A DNA stretch of 9,271 bases from an uncultured Oscillospiraceae bacterium (GTDB lineage Bacteria > Bacillota_A > Clostridia > Oscillospirales > Acutalibacteraceae), in NCBI GenBank assembly GCA_900554165.1, contig USGR01000025.1, positions 1-9,271 on the forward strand, in the 5' to 3' direction. Below, in pieces: positions 1 through 7,084 of the stretch. Within the stretch, counting starts at the first letter, position 1. Every line of letters begins with the position of its first letter. The position numbers and the translations under genes are program-made. Under the pieces are notes generated by a model that ran no database searches, was not told the origin of the DNA, and saw only the letters and a program-made list of their open reading frames with translations.

Positions 1-601
1 TCATATCCAGATGGTTCGTCGGCTCATCCAGAAGCAGAATATCCGGCTTGCTCAACAGCAGCTTGATGAAGGCAATCTTTGTCTGCTGTCCACCGGAAAA
101 CTCGGACAGCGGTTTCTTTCGCTCTTCCTCGGAAAAGCCGAACTTACGGATGATTACATCATACTCTTTTTCAAAATAGTATCCGCCGTCTTCCTTGAAT
201 TTTTCTTCCATTGCGGTATAACGTGTCACGGCCTCTTCGGAATAATCAGTCTCAAGTGCCTGTGCCGCAGCTTCCAGTTCTTTTTTCCGGCGCTCCATCG
301 GAGCAAAGACTTTACGCACTTCCTGCTCAAGCGTAACGGAAGGATCTTCAAACGCAATCTGTTTTAAGTAACCGATCTGCGGATTGCCTGCTTTTGCAAT
401 AAAAATTTCCTCATCACTGTCTCTTTTGTCCAGCTCCACATCCCCGTGGATCAGCTTTAAGAGCGTGGTTTTGCCGCAGCCGGACGGTCCGAATATCGTT
501 ATAAACTGCCCGCAGTTTACAGCCACGGATATATTGTCAAGCGCCGGTATATCGCTTTCCGGATATGTAAAGCTTAAATTGCTGATGCGCAGTATCTCCA
601 T
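1..601 (-). CDS. Hybrid ABC ATPase: ECF-transporter ATPase N-terminus joined in frame to ABC-F ATPase (partial, runs off left edge)
   Basis: About 200 residues are visible from the ATG at 601, with no stop before the window edge. Residues 1-48 read like the ATPase of an ECF vitamin transporter: a short lead strand with NLSFTYP, PALDNIS at 19-25 and Walker A GPSGCGKT at 38-45. From about residue 50 it reads as an ABC-F protein: EEIFIAKAGNPQIGYLKQ at 64-81, a charged stretch at 100-165, signature EFSGGQ at 167-172 and Walker B LLLDEPTNHLD at 189-199. The EPTNHLD box is diagnostic of ABC-F. The start lies inside the end of ecfT (28-base overlap), as expected for an ECF operon. Isoleucine codons are ATA in 5 of 6 cases before the junction and in 0 of 10 after it, so the two halves come from different sources. 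Either a true recombinant or an assembly chimera is possible. The coding frame itself is certain. Confidence 0.85.
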   Translation of the reverse strand, partial: MEILRISNLSFTYPESDIPALDNISVAVNCGQFITIFGPSGCGKTTLLKLIHGDVELDKRDSDEEIFIAKAGNPQIGYLKQIAFEDPSVTLEQEVRKVFAPMERRKKELEAAAQALETDYSEEAVTRYTAMEEKFKEDGGYYFEKEYDVIIRKFGFSEEERKKPLSEFSGGQQTKIAFIKLLLSKPDILLLDEPTNHLDM

Positions 602-1452
602 TTCAGCCTCCCTGCTGCCGATAATAGCGTCGGCAGGAACAACAGCGCCCCATAGCATATATAAACCATTACGCTAAACGGGTCTACGTTTATAGCATCT
701 GCCGCTGGATAATATGAAAATGCCGCTGTACCCGCCGCAAGTCCGGCAATAACAACGGCTGAAAGAAATGCCGTAACGGCAAAGAATACTGTGTCTGAAC
801 CTTTAAATCTAAACAGGCTATAGCTGCTCCGCTTTGCTGCGCCATAGCCCCGCGCACGCATGGAGCCGGCCGTCTCTACCGCCTCCTCAAGCGAGCGGGA
901 AATATTAGCAGAAAACACGCGGGATGCTGTCTTAATACGGGAAATAAGCCCGCTGCCGCCTGCTATGCCCATGCATTTCTGCATAGACGACGATGTCTTA
1001 AGCTGTCTTGTAAACATCGGAACCAGTCGCATTATAACAGTTATAACCAACGCCGTTTTCGGCAGCGTGTTGGCAAACATATACATAAATTTATCATCCG
1101 TGAGTATGTAACCCATACATTTAAACCACAGCAGCACCGATATAAGTACGCCGGCAATGGCAAATCCGTAAAGCAGCGCCTCGACCGTAACGGCGCGAAG
1201 TCCTATATAAAACATGACCGTTTGGCCGCGGTGTACTACAAGCGGATTTATCAGCGAGGTCAGTAAAAAAACGATTATATAAAATTTTATGCCTTTAAAA
1301 GCTCGCCGCCCGCCAAATACCGCACAGCCGCAGACTGCCCCTATAAACGACAATATTATGAATACCGGGTGCATTACAAACATCGATATTCCTATTATAA
1401 TCAAAAAGTAAATGGCGACGGGTGTTGGATGAATGAGTGTAAAATCCTTCAT
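574..1452 (-). CDS. ecfT: Energy-coupling factor transporter transmembrane protein EcfT
   Basis: A 292-residue integral membrane protein, within the usual EcfT size. EcfT is the scaffold of ECF vitamin/metal importers; it links the substrate-binding S component in the membrane to the two cytoplasmic ATPases. Hydrophobic segments fill residues ~10-60, ~75-130, and two near the C-terminus (~220-245 and ~258-280). Between them is the long cytoplasmic coupling region with the family hallmark MRARGYG at 198-204, whose Ala-Arg-Gly contacts the ATPases. I place the start at 1452 (MKDFTLIHP) because AAAGAGAA lies just upstream. An upstream in-frame ATG at 1521 would add 23 polar, lysine-rich residues atypical of the family. 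The gene is followed by an overlapping ATPase start. Isoleucine is mostly ATA. No S component is in view, so the substrate cannot be inferred. Confidence 0.9.
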   Translation of the reverse strand: MKDFTLIHPTPVAIYFLIIIGISMFVMHPVFIILSFIGAVCGCAVFGGRRAFKGIKFYIIVFLLTSLINPLVVHRGQTVMFYIGLRAVTVEALLYGFAIAGVLISVLLWFKCMGYILTDDKFMYMFANTLPKTALVITVIMRLVPMFTRQLKTSSSMQKCMGIAGGSGLISRIKTASRVFSANISRSLEEAVETAGSMRARGYGAAKRSSYSLFRFKGSDTVFFAVTAFLSAVVIAGLAAGTAAFSYYPAADAINVDPFSVMVYICYGALLFLPTLLSAAGRLKWRYCASAI

Positions 1453-1966
1453 AGCAGTTCTCTTTAATTTAGATAATTTGTGTTTAGCATTAGCTAATTT
1501 CAGGCATAAGCCGCCGCACAATCAGCAGGCAGCGCGACGAATATATCACCGCTTTTATGCTGCGGCTCTATAACAGTCAACGCCGCTGTCCCGCATAATT
1601 TATGCAAATGACGTCAGCCGTTTTTGCGCACACTGCCACCGCATTATTTTAAGCAAAGCAAATTTCAGTTTAATATTGTACTGCGGTCGTCTGTATAAAA
1701 GTGATAGCGCCGATAGCGCGCATCCGTTATTAAATCAGCCTGCAATAATCCACCGTACGGCTATTGCAGCCGCTTTCTCGAACTGTTCAAACATGCCATT
1801 GCACAGAAGCGCGTCATGGCCGCCCTCAGCATAAAATCAATATGCTTTTGCAGCAGTCAATTGTTCAAAGCAGACTCCATTTTGTCAGTGGCCAATTTTG
1901 CCCCATTATTTTCCCGCATTGCCGGCTAAAAAACGATAGGTCTGCTCTGCGCTAATCAATGATAGC
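1453..1966. other. Intergenic stretch between argS and ecfT, no recognisable gene
   Basis: About 510 bases. The six-frame reading gives no protein I recognise. A minus-strand open stretch at 1500-1613 (37 codons, tail DIFVALPADCAAAYA) lacks a start codon and is entered through a stop, so at most it is a remnant. A weak promoter-like pair lies just ahead of ecfT on the minus strand (TTAGCT at 1492-1497, 16 bases, TATCTA at 1470-1475), close to the ecfT start. I looked for TPP, cobalamin and folate riboswitch core motifs, which often precede ECF genes, and saw none. Confidence 0.5.
1740..1769. repeat. Inverted repeat with internal palindrome
   Basis: CTGCAATA at 1740-1747 pairs perfectly with TATTGCAG at 1762-1769. 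The 14-base loop contains the perfect 8-bp palindrome CCGTACGG (1753-1760). No T-tract follows on either strand, so it is not a typical terminator. It lies between the argS stop and ecfT and its role is unknown. Confidence 0.6.
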
Positions 1967-3724
1967 TTACATGCTATCTACTGCTTCAATTCCAAGTAAA
2001 TCGAGATAAAGCATAAGCACTTTTCTCACAGTTATTATAAGCGCCGTCCAGTTCTGCCTTTTGGCCGCATTCGGCTCATCTATTATTCTGTTGTCGTGAT
2101 AAAAGCGCGAGAACAGCGCCGCCGTTTGATATAAATTCTCACATATTACATTAGGTGCGCGGTCGGCCGCAGCCTTTACCACCGTTTCAGAGCTAAGCGC
2201 TATTTTCAAATACAGCTCGCGCTCAATATCGGAATATATCTCCGACGGCTTTATATCACTCTCATATGGAACGTTAAGCCTTTTAAGTATGGAATTTATG
2301 CGTGTTACTGTATATAAAATATACGGACCCGTTTTGCCCTCAAACGACAAAAACTTAGACATATCAAATATATAATCCTTAGACTTCTGATTTATCAAAT
2401 CGCCGAATTTAATGGCGGCTATGCCGATTTTTTCCGCTTTATCAGCCCTTTGCTCATCATTTGCCTCATCATCCGTGCGGTCGGATTCATTTAACTTCTC
2501 AAGCGCCGCTGCCGAAGCCATATTAAGCAGCTCTTCCAGGCGCATCGTTCCGCCGTCGCGCGTTTTAAATGGCTTGCCGTCAGGGCCGTTGACGGTGCCG
2601 AAGCCCAAAAACTCAAGCGATGTATCATCCGGGATAAGCTGCGCAAGCCGCGCGCACCTGAACACCTGCTCAAAATGCAGCGACTGACGGCTGTCGGTTA
2701 TATATATAAGCTTATCAGGCGAAAAATCGCGCTGGCGCTGTATTATTGTAGCAAGATCGGTGGTGGCGTATATATTTGAGCCGTCTGACTTTTTCACTAT
2801 AACCGGCGGAATTTCGGCAGTGTCGTCATCCTTTACCACATCGACAACCAACGCGCCGTCGCTCTCCCTTACCAGACCTTTCTCATGCAGCGTATCCATA
2901 AGCTTATCTACGTATTTTTCAGCGTCGCTCTCACCGTACCAGCAGTCAAAGCTCACGTTCAGTCTGTCGTAAATTTGCTTTAAATCCGGTACAGACACCG
3001 CCATTATCTTTTTCCAAACCGCCATATAGCCAGCTTGCCCTTTCTGCAAATCCGCCGTCGCTTTCAGCGCCTCGCGCTTAAAGCCGTCGTCCTCCTTGCT
3101 CTTTTTGCTGGCAAATGGATATATCTCGCTTAAATCCTCAAGCGTTATGTCGGGGAAGGTATCGGAGTTTTCATCAAAGTCCGGTGCAAAGCAGCGCCAA
3201 TCGGGATGGCGGTGTTTAAGCTCGGATATTATAAGGCCTATCTGCAGCCCCCAGTCGCCCAGATGTATATCGCCTATGACTCTTGCGCCGCAAGCCTTGA
3301 GTATCCGCTTAATCGACTCGCCTATAACCGCAGAACGCAGATGTCCTATGTGAAGCGGCTTTGCAACGTTCGGTCCGCCATAGTCTATCACTATAGTTTC
3401 TCCGGCATTTACTGCAGGGACTTCGCCGGCGGCGCCGCATGCAAATTTAAGCAGCTCGCTGTCAGACAAAGTGAGATTTATAAATCCGGGCCGCACGGCC
3501 TCCGCCTTTGAAAAAAGCGATTTGTCCATGGCCGCTACAACCTCGTCGGCTATCATAAACGGCGCTTTTTTGTAGCGTTTTGCACCCTCAAACGCGCCGT
3601 TGCATTGAAATTGACAAAGGTCAAGCCTGTCGGACATAGTTACTCTTCCCATTGACCTGTCATATCCGCATTTTTCAAAAGCATCACCGACTATGCCGGC
3701 TAAAAATTCTGTTATAATCTCCAT
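1967..3724 (-). CDS. argS: Arginyl-tRNA synthetase
   Basis: A complete 585-residue class Ia synthetase that charges tRNA-Arg with arginine in the cytoplasm. The N-terminal Add-1 domain, which recognises the tRNA D-loop, spans ~1-100, ending with VRPGFINLTLSD. The catalytic Rossmann fold starts at VIDYGGPNVAKPLHIGHLRS, with the HIGH motif at 125-128. YATTDLATI lies at ~319-327. The usual KMSKS loop is replaced, as in many ArgRS, by GKPFKTRDGG at 383-392. The DALR-type anticodon-binding domain begins around GPYILYTVTRINSIL (~466-480) and the protein ends LLGIEAVDSM, close to the family's usual end. The ATG at 3724 follows AGAAGGGG (3731-3738) with a 6-base gap. It is separated from neighbours by ~890 and ~510 bases, so it is probably transcribed alone. 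I saw no T-box leader and no strong promoter pair upstream. Confidence 0.98.
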   Translation of the reverse strand: MEIITEFLAGIVGDAFEKCGYDRSMGRVTMSDRLDLCQFQCNGAFEGAKRYKKAPFMIADEVVAAMDKSLFSKAEAVRPGFINLTLSDSELLKFACGAAGEVPAVNAGETIVIDYGGPNVAKPLHIGHLRSAVIGESIKRILKACGARVIGDIHLGDWGLQIGLIISELKHRHPDWRCFAPDFDENSDTFPDITLEDLSEIYPFASKKSKEDDGFKREALKATADLQKGQAGYMAVWKKIMAVSVPDLKQIYDRLNVSFDCWYGESDAEKYVDKLMDTLHEKGLVRESDGALVVDVVKDDDTAEIPPVIVKKSDGSNIYATTDLATIIQRQRDFSPDKLIYITDSRQSLHFEQVFRCARLAQLIPDDTSLEFLGFGTVNGPDGKPFKTRDGGTMRLEELLNMASAAALEKLNESDRTDDEANDEQRADKAEKIGIAAIKFGDLINQKSKDYIFDMSKFLSFEGKTGPYILYTVTRINSILKRLNVPYESDIKPSEIYSDIERELYLKIALSSETVVKAAADRAPNVICENLYQTAALFSRFYHDNRIIDEPNAAKRQNWTALIITVRKVLMLYLDLLGIEAVDSM

Positions 3725-3818
3725 TATTTTCCCCTTCTGAAAGCTGTGTTATTTTTATTTATTTAATATTTATACTTTACTATAAACGCCCGCAAAAATC
3801 AATGCTTTATGCGTCTGA

Positions 3819-3841
3819 CGGCAAAGCGCAACGCTCTGCCG
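3819..3841 (-). repeat. Hairpin ~95 bases upstream of argS
   Basis: CGGCA (3819-3823) pairs with TGCCG (3837-3841), and AGCG (3825-3828) with CGCT (3832-3835). Read on the minus strand as RNA, the position between the two stems becomes a G-U pair, giving a continuous 10-bp stem with a 3-base loop. As plus-strand RNA it would be an A-C mismatch, so the structure favours the argS sense strand. No T-tract follows, so it is not a classical terminator. It could be a leader element of argS or the end of an earlier transcript. Confidence 0.5.
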
Positions 3842-4214
3842 CATATAGATTTTACTCCTCTGCTTTTGCAGATTATGGCAGTCCACCGCTTCTAAAAAAG
3901 TCTAAAGCAAACTTTTGATATAGAAATGAAGCATGGTTCAAACTTCCGGCTTAGGCTGTGCCGGGCGATGACGCATTCGGTGGGCAAGCTGTCGCTTAAA
4001 ATCGGTGAAAGACTACTCTCCTAAAATGCCGGCGGATTATATTAATGCGAAATCAAATTTTATAATTATAGTTCACGCACAGCGACTGCCAAAGCTGTTA
4101 TTTTCTCTTGTCTTTCTACCTATGCCAAGCAACTATTTTCATATACTCATACCACAAAAATTATGCTTTCTCTCAGCCGCCGTATTTGCCTCCCTTTCCA
4201 TTTGGGATATAATT

Positions 4215-4246
4215 AAAGCAATCCGGCGGCACTGCCGGATTGCTTT
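4215..4246. terminator. Strong terminator-like hairpin, possibly bidirectional
   Basis: A perfect 13-bp stem (AAAGCAATCCGGC at 4215-4227 with GCCGGATTGCTTT at 4234-4246) and a 6-base loop. The A-rich foot on one side and T-rich foot on the other give a short T-run on either strand (TTTAGATTTG on plus, TTTAATTATAT on minus). It sits about 370 bases past the permease stop and ahead of argS, so the natural role is stopping read-through from the exporter operon. No plus-strand gene needing it is visible. Confidence 0.6.
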
Positions 4247-4593
4247 AGATTTGTTATATTTTACTCTAATAGTCATCACTAATGCAGCCATTAAACAAAT
4301 TTTTAATAACTGCATTGCTGTGCTCAATATTCGACAGCATGGTAAGAAAGACCTCGGCCACCCTTTATTCTTCCCACAATTTCCGCAATAAGCTCTTAAC
4401 ACAGTGGTATGTCTCATTTATTTTTCGCTTAAAGATGCGGCGAAAATCTTTGCCATGAAATCAACATTATAATAATCTCAATAATATTAACGCAATAGAG
4501 AATAGGATTTCTAATTTTTAAGAAAGTTGACTTTTCAAAACAAATTCTTCTCTTTTAAAATCTACGCCAGTTTATAAGGCCTTGCGTCATAAT

Positions 4594-4610
4594 AAAGCAG
4601 AAGCTGCTTT
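4594..4610 (-). terminator. Hairpin immediately after the permease stop
   Basis: AAAGCAG (4594-4600) and CTGCTTT (4604-4610) form a perfect 7-bp stem with a 3-base loop, starting 7 bases beyond the permease stop codon. On the minus strand the stem is followed by only a broken T-run (TTTATTAT), so termination strength is uncertain. It could instead be a 3'-end stabilising structure ahead of the stronger hairpin at 4215-4246. Confidence 0.4.
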
Positions 4611-4616
4611 AAAGCA

Positions 4617-5903
4617 TCAATATGATTTGCTTTTTTTAAGCATCTTCGCAAGCTCTTTAAACGATGGCCGCTGTCCGTACATAAGCGTACCCAGGCGGTA
4701 TATTTTCGAGGCGAGCACACCTATACCGGCGGCAGAGAGCGCCGTAAGCGCTATTGAAATAATTATTCCGTATATCGGCACGTCGGTTACGCAAATTCTT
4801 ACAAACATTACAAACGGCGTAAAAACGGGGATATAGGAAAGTATTGTAACAACAAGGCTGTTCGGCGACGCCATTGCGGCGAATGCTCCGAAAAAGCCTA
4901 TCAGCACAAGCACTATGACTGGAACCGCTACGGTGTTTATCTCCTCAACGCGGTTGACAAGCGAGCCCAGCGCGCCGTAAAGAGCCGCAAAAATGAAGAA
5001 GCCCAGCACATAGAATATAACCGCATATATGACTATATTCACCGGCATGTTGAATATCCTCGATATAAATTCATACTGCGACCAGAATCTGCTGTTTATA
5101 TTGTAAAACACCAGTACCGCCGCAAGCCATATGCCTATCTGCGTAAGCCCCGCCGTGCCGGTGCCGAGTATTTTGCCGAATATCAGGTTGTTGGGTTTTG
5201 CCGAGGTAATGAGCAGCTCCATAGCGCGGGAGCTTTTTTCGGTAGCCACCGTCGTCGCCACCATCTGCCCATATAGAATTATGCTTATATAAAGCAGCAT
5301 TAGCAGTACATAGGTATAAACATACGTGTCGCCAAAGCCGCTGCCGCCTGATTCTATCACCGTGAGCTGCGGCGCGGTCATAAGCGCAGATATCTGCTCT
5401 TGACTAAGCCCCGCTTCATTATAAAGGCTGAGCTGATATTTTGCTTTTACCGCAGCGTATATCTCATCAGAATAAATGCCCGTGGTTATGCCGTTGCTTT
5501 TGCTCATATAGGTATAGTCTGTTTCTGTATTTATGAAAAATACTCCGTCATATTCGCCGTTTGCTATGCTGTCATTTATTTCCATATCATCAGTGCTGCC
5601 CTCCGACTGCAAAGTAACGTTGTACGCCGGCAGCATATTCTCCGCTTCTTCTTTTCCCGAAAAGAGGCCTATTTTGTCAACTATTAGTAAATTTTTTGTC
5701 CGCTCAACGGCCGCCGGAGTATTTTCGCCGCCGCTTGCGCCGGCGTTGTCGCCAAGTATGCCGCCAATGGAGTCTGACAGCAGCGGCGGCACTGTCAGAA
5801 ACAGTATAATCAGCGCCGTTATAACTATGGTGAATACTAAAAACACCTTATTTCTCATATAATTGCCGTATTCATATAAAAATACCGTTTTAAGCTGTTT
5901 CAT
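4617..5903 (-). CDS. ABC-2 type exporter permease, NatB-like
   Basis: 428 residues, the membrane half of an ABC-2 exporter paired with the ATPase just upstream. The layout is typical of the NatB/ABC-2_3 family. A cytoplasmic lead (MKQLKTVFLYEYGNYMRNKVF) precedes TM1 at ~20-42. A large extracytoplasmic domain follows at ~43-190 and contains a Gly/Asn-rich stretch. Then come several C-terminal TM segments (~193-213, ~250-270, ~285-315, ~325-350, ~375-398). The cytoplasmic loop VATTVATEKSSRAMELLITS at ~216-235 is the family's conserved ATEK..R..E motif. NatB of Bacillus exports Na+, but family members move varied substrates, so the cargo here is unknown. Its ATG overlaps the ATPase stop (TAATG), which indicates translational coupling. 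The tail is lysine-rich (KMLKKSKSY) and cytoplasmic. Confidence 0.92.
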   Translation of the reverse strand: MKQLKTVFLYEYGNYMRNKVFLVFTIVITALIILFLTVPPLLSDSIGGILGDNAGASGGENTPAAVERTKNLLIVDKIGLFSGKEEAENMLPAYNVTLQSEGSTDDMEINDSIANGEYDGVFFINTETDYTYMSKSNGITTGIYSDEIYAAVKAKYQLSLYNEAGLSQEQISALMTAPQLTVIESGGSGFGDTYVYTYVLLMLLYISIILYGQMVATTVATEKSSRAMELLITSAKPNNLIFGKILGTGTAGLTQIGIWLAAVLVFYNINSRFWSQYEFISRIFNMPVNIVIYAVIFYVLGFFIFAALYGALGSLVNRVEEINTVAVPVIVLVLIGFFGAFAAMASPNSLVVTILSYIPVFTPFVMFVRICVTDVPIYGIIISIALTALSAAGIGVLASKIYRLGTLMYGQRPSFKELAKMLKKSKSY

Positions 5904-6814
5904 TATTCTTCACCCGCCTTTTCCACAAATATTTCCTCAAGCGTCGGCTCAAGAATTTCATATTTGTCTAAGTTTATGTCAGAATCTATAAGCATTCTCA
6001 GCAGCTTATCCTTGTCGTTTGCCTCTTTAAGCTTTATTACCGCCTCGCCTTGCTCTTTTGACTCTATGCTTTCGGCAAGTCCGCCTATATCAAGCTGTGA
6101 CAGCTTTCCCTTTATATCTGGAATATCGGCGCAGACCAGCACCCTGCTGCGGTCATATCCCCGCTTTATCTCTTTAAGATTGCCGCTAAGCACTATTCTG
6201 CCCTGATTAAGCATGGCTATATTGTCGCAGAACTGCTCAACATATCCCATTTGATGCGATGAAAACAGTACTATTTTATTGCTGTCTATCAGCTCGCCTA
6301 CTATATCTTTAAGCATTTGCGCGTTTACCGGGTCGAGGCCGGAAAAGGGCTCGTCGAGTATAATTATGTCCGGGTCGTTTACAAGCGTCGCCGCAAGCTG
6401 TATTTTCTGCTGATTGCCCTTTGATAGAGTATTAAGCTTTTTGTCAGCGTATTCCGTCATGCCGACGCGGGCAAGCCAGCGCATTGCCGACTCCTTTGCG
6501 TCGTGGCGGTTCATTCCCCGAAGCATGCCAACATATATTATCTGATTAAGTATTATTTGCTTTGGATACAGCCCGCGCTCCTCCGGCAGGTAGCCAAACG
6601 TCTTGCCCGACTGAGATACTTTTAGCCCATCAATTTCAATTTTACCCGAATCCGGCGGGAAAACACCCATTATTATCCTTATTATTGTCGTTTTGCCGGC
6701 GCCGTTTCGCCCTAAAAGTCCAAGTGCGGCTCCGCTCTCGCATTCAAAATTCACGCCCTTAAGCACATGCTTTGATGCAAACGACTTTTCTATATCCCTT
6801 ACCAGCAGGCGCAT
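5903..6814 (-). CDS. ABC transporter ATP-binding protein, NatA-like
   Basis: 303 residues, the cytoplasmic ATPase of the exporter. Walker A is GRNGAGKT at 35-42, the Q-loop region FGYLPEERGLYP is at 73-84, the signature is LSKGNQQK at 130-137, Walker B with D-loop is IIILDEPFSGLDP at 150-162, and the switch histidine is H187 in SSHQ. LSKGNQQK (not LSGGQ) and PEERGLY are characteristic of the NatA subgroup. The C-terminal ~80 residues form the usual accessory domain, ending LEPTLEEIFVEKAGEE. I choose the ATG at 6814 because AAAGGGG (6821-6827) sits 6 bases ahead. An in-frame ATG at 6838 lies before that site and would add MQYRKGNN. It is first in a two-gene operon with the permease, transcribed from the promoter at 6897-6925. 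Confidence 0.95.
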   Translation of the reverse strand: MRLLVRDIEKSFASKHVLKGVNFECESGAALGLLGRNGAGKTTIIRIIMGVFPPDSGKIEIDGLKVSQSGKTFGYLPEERGLYPKQIILNQIIYVGMLRGMNRHDAKESAMRWLARVGMTEYADKKLNTLSKGNQQKIQLAATLVNDPDIIILDEPFSGLDPVNAQMLKDIVGELIDSNKIVLFSSHQMGYVEQFCDNIAMLNQGRIVLSGNLKEIKRGYDRSRVLVCADIPDIKGKLSQLDIGGLAESIESKEQGEAVIKLKEANDKDKLLRMLIDSDINLDKYEILEPTLEEIFVEKAGEE

Positions 6815-6896
6815 ATTATTCCCCTTTCTATACTGCAAAACTTAATACAGCCATTTATTTATTATTAGTCAGGCATATCTGAATATATACAGCAGT

Positions 6897-6925
6897 ATTA
6901 TAATATACACCCCATTAAACTGCAA
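6897..6925 (-). promoter_or_regulatory. Sigma-A-type promoter of the exporter operon
   Basis: Read on the minus strand: TTGCAG (6920-6925), a 17-base spacer, then a perfect TATAAT (6897-6902). This predicts a start near 6890 and a leader of ~75 bases before the ATPase ATG. It is the best promoter match in the window. Confidence 0.75.
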
Positions 6926-6933
6926 CATAAACA

Positions 6934-6969
6934 ACAAGAATCTATGACCTATTTTCGATGTATTCTTGT
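6934..6969. repeat. Inverted repeat in the divergent control region
   Basis: ACAAGAAT (6934-6941) and ATTCTTGT (6962-6969) form an 8-bp inverted repeat with a 20-base centre. The right arm overlaps the first copy of the 11-bp-period repeat. It lies between the two divergent promoters and may be an operator, or a by-product of the repeat array. Confidence 0.45.
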
Positions 6970-6994
6970 AAAAGAAATGTAAAATGCTTGTAAA
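6966..6994. promoter_or_regulatory. Putative PhoP (Pho) box: three direct repeats at 11-bp period
   Basis: On the plus strand TTGTAAA (6966), ATGTAAA (6977) and TTGTAAA (6988) repeat at exactly 11 bases. On the minus strand each contains TTTACA, separated by 5 bases. The Bacillus PhoP consensus is TT(A/T/C)ACA direct repeats with ~5-base spacers, so all three match. The third copy coincides with the -35 of the phosphodiesterase promoter, where Pho boxes of activated genes commonly sit. Secreted GlpQ phosphodiesterases are known Pho-regulon members in Bacillus. The match is visible directly; control by PhoP is inferred. The region is AT-rich, so chance similarity cannot be ruled out. Confidence 0.55.
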
Positions 6995-7019
6995 TTTTTT
7001 TACTTTGTGTTATTATAAT
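6988..7019 (+). promoter_or_regulatory. Putative promoter of the phosphodiesterase gene
   Basis: TTGTAA (6988-6993), 17-base spacer, TATTAT (7011-7016). An overlapping TATAAT lies at 7014-7019, with a 20-base spacer. The -35 is a weak match, consistent with a promoter that needs an activator at the overlapping repeat array. The leader to the ATG would be ~65 bases. Confidence 0.5.
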
Positions 7020-7074
7020 AAATATTTTTCATTTTTAATTTATTTATTAGAATAAATTTTATGTAAATATAACA

Positions 7075-7084
7075 AGAAAGAAGG
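7075..7084 (+). promoter_or_regulatory. Ribosome binding site that fixes the phosphodiesterase start
   Basis: AGAAAGAAGG ends 7 bases before the ATG at 7092, a normal distance. The in-frame GTG at 7086 is one base after it, too close to be the start, so translation most likely begins at 7092. Confidence 0.65.

Larger units (their letters stand above)
3725..4616. other. Long gap between the exporter operon and argS, no convincing gene
   Basis: Nearly 890 bases. The longest open frames here (plus 4005-4391 and minus 4139-4417) overlap each other, both run through the strong hairpin at 4215-4246, lack a ribosome binding site and show no family resemblance, so I do not call them. The segment contains the argS ribosome binding site, a leader-side hairpin, a terminator-like hairpin and a hairpin directly after the permease stop, each listed separately. 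The AT-rich part 4440-4570 shows nothing identifiable. Confidence 0.5.

Noticed and set aside
1500..1613. Minus-strand 37-codon frame ending DIFVALPADCAAAYA
   Set aside because: It looks protein-like but has no start codon and a stop directly upstream; it could be a remnant but is not supportable as a gene.
1764..1955. Plus-strand open frame of 63 codons
   Set aside because: No ribosome binding site, composition unlike a folded protein, and no partner gene.
3725..4010. T-box riboswitch upstream of argS
   Set aside because: GCGGTGGACTGCC on the minus strand is only loosely like the T-box core; the conserved box and a following terminator/antiterminator pair are absent.
3926..4024. Small plus-strand frame of 32 codons (MKHGSNFRLRL...)
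   Set aside because: Starts with ATG but has no ribosome binding site or promoter and no known relative by eye.
4005..4391. Plus-strand open frame of 128 codons
   Set aside because: It runs through the 13-bp hairpin, has no ribosome binding site and no recognisable domain, and overlaps a similar-sized minus-strand frame, so it looks like chance.
4139..4417. Minus-strand open frame of 92 codons after the exporter operon
   Set aside because: It also crosses the hairpin, is arginine/cysteine-rich without family resemblance, and has no good ribosome binding site.
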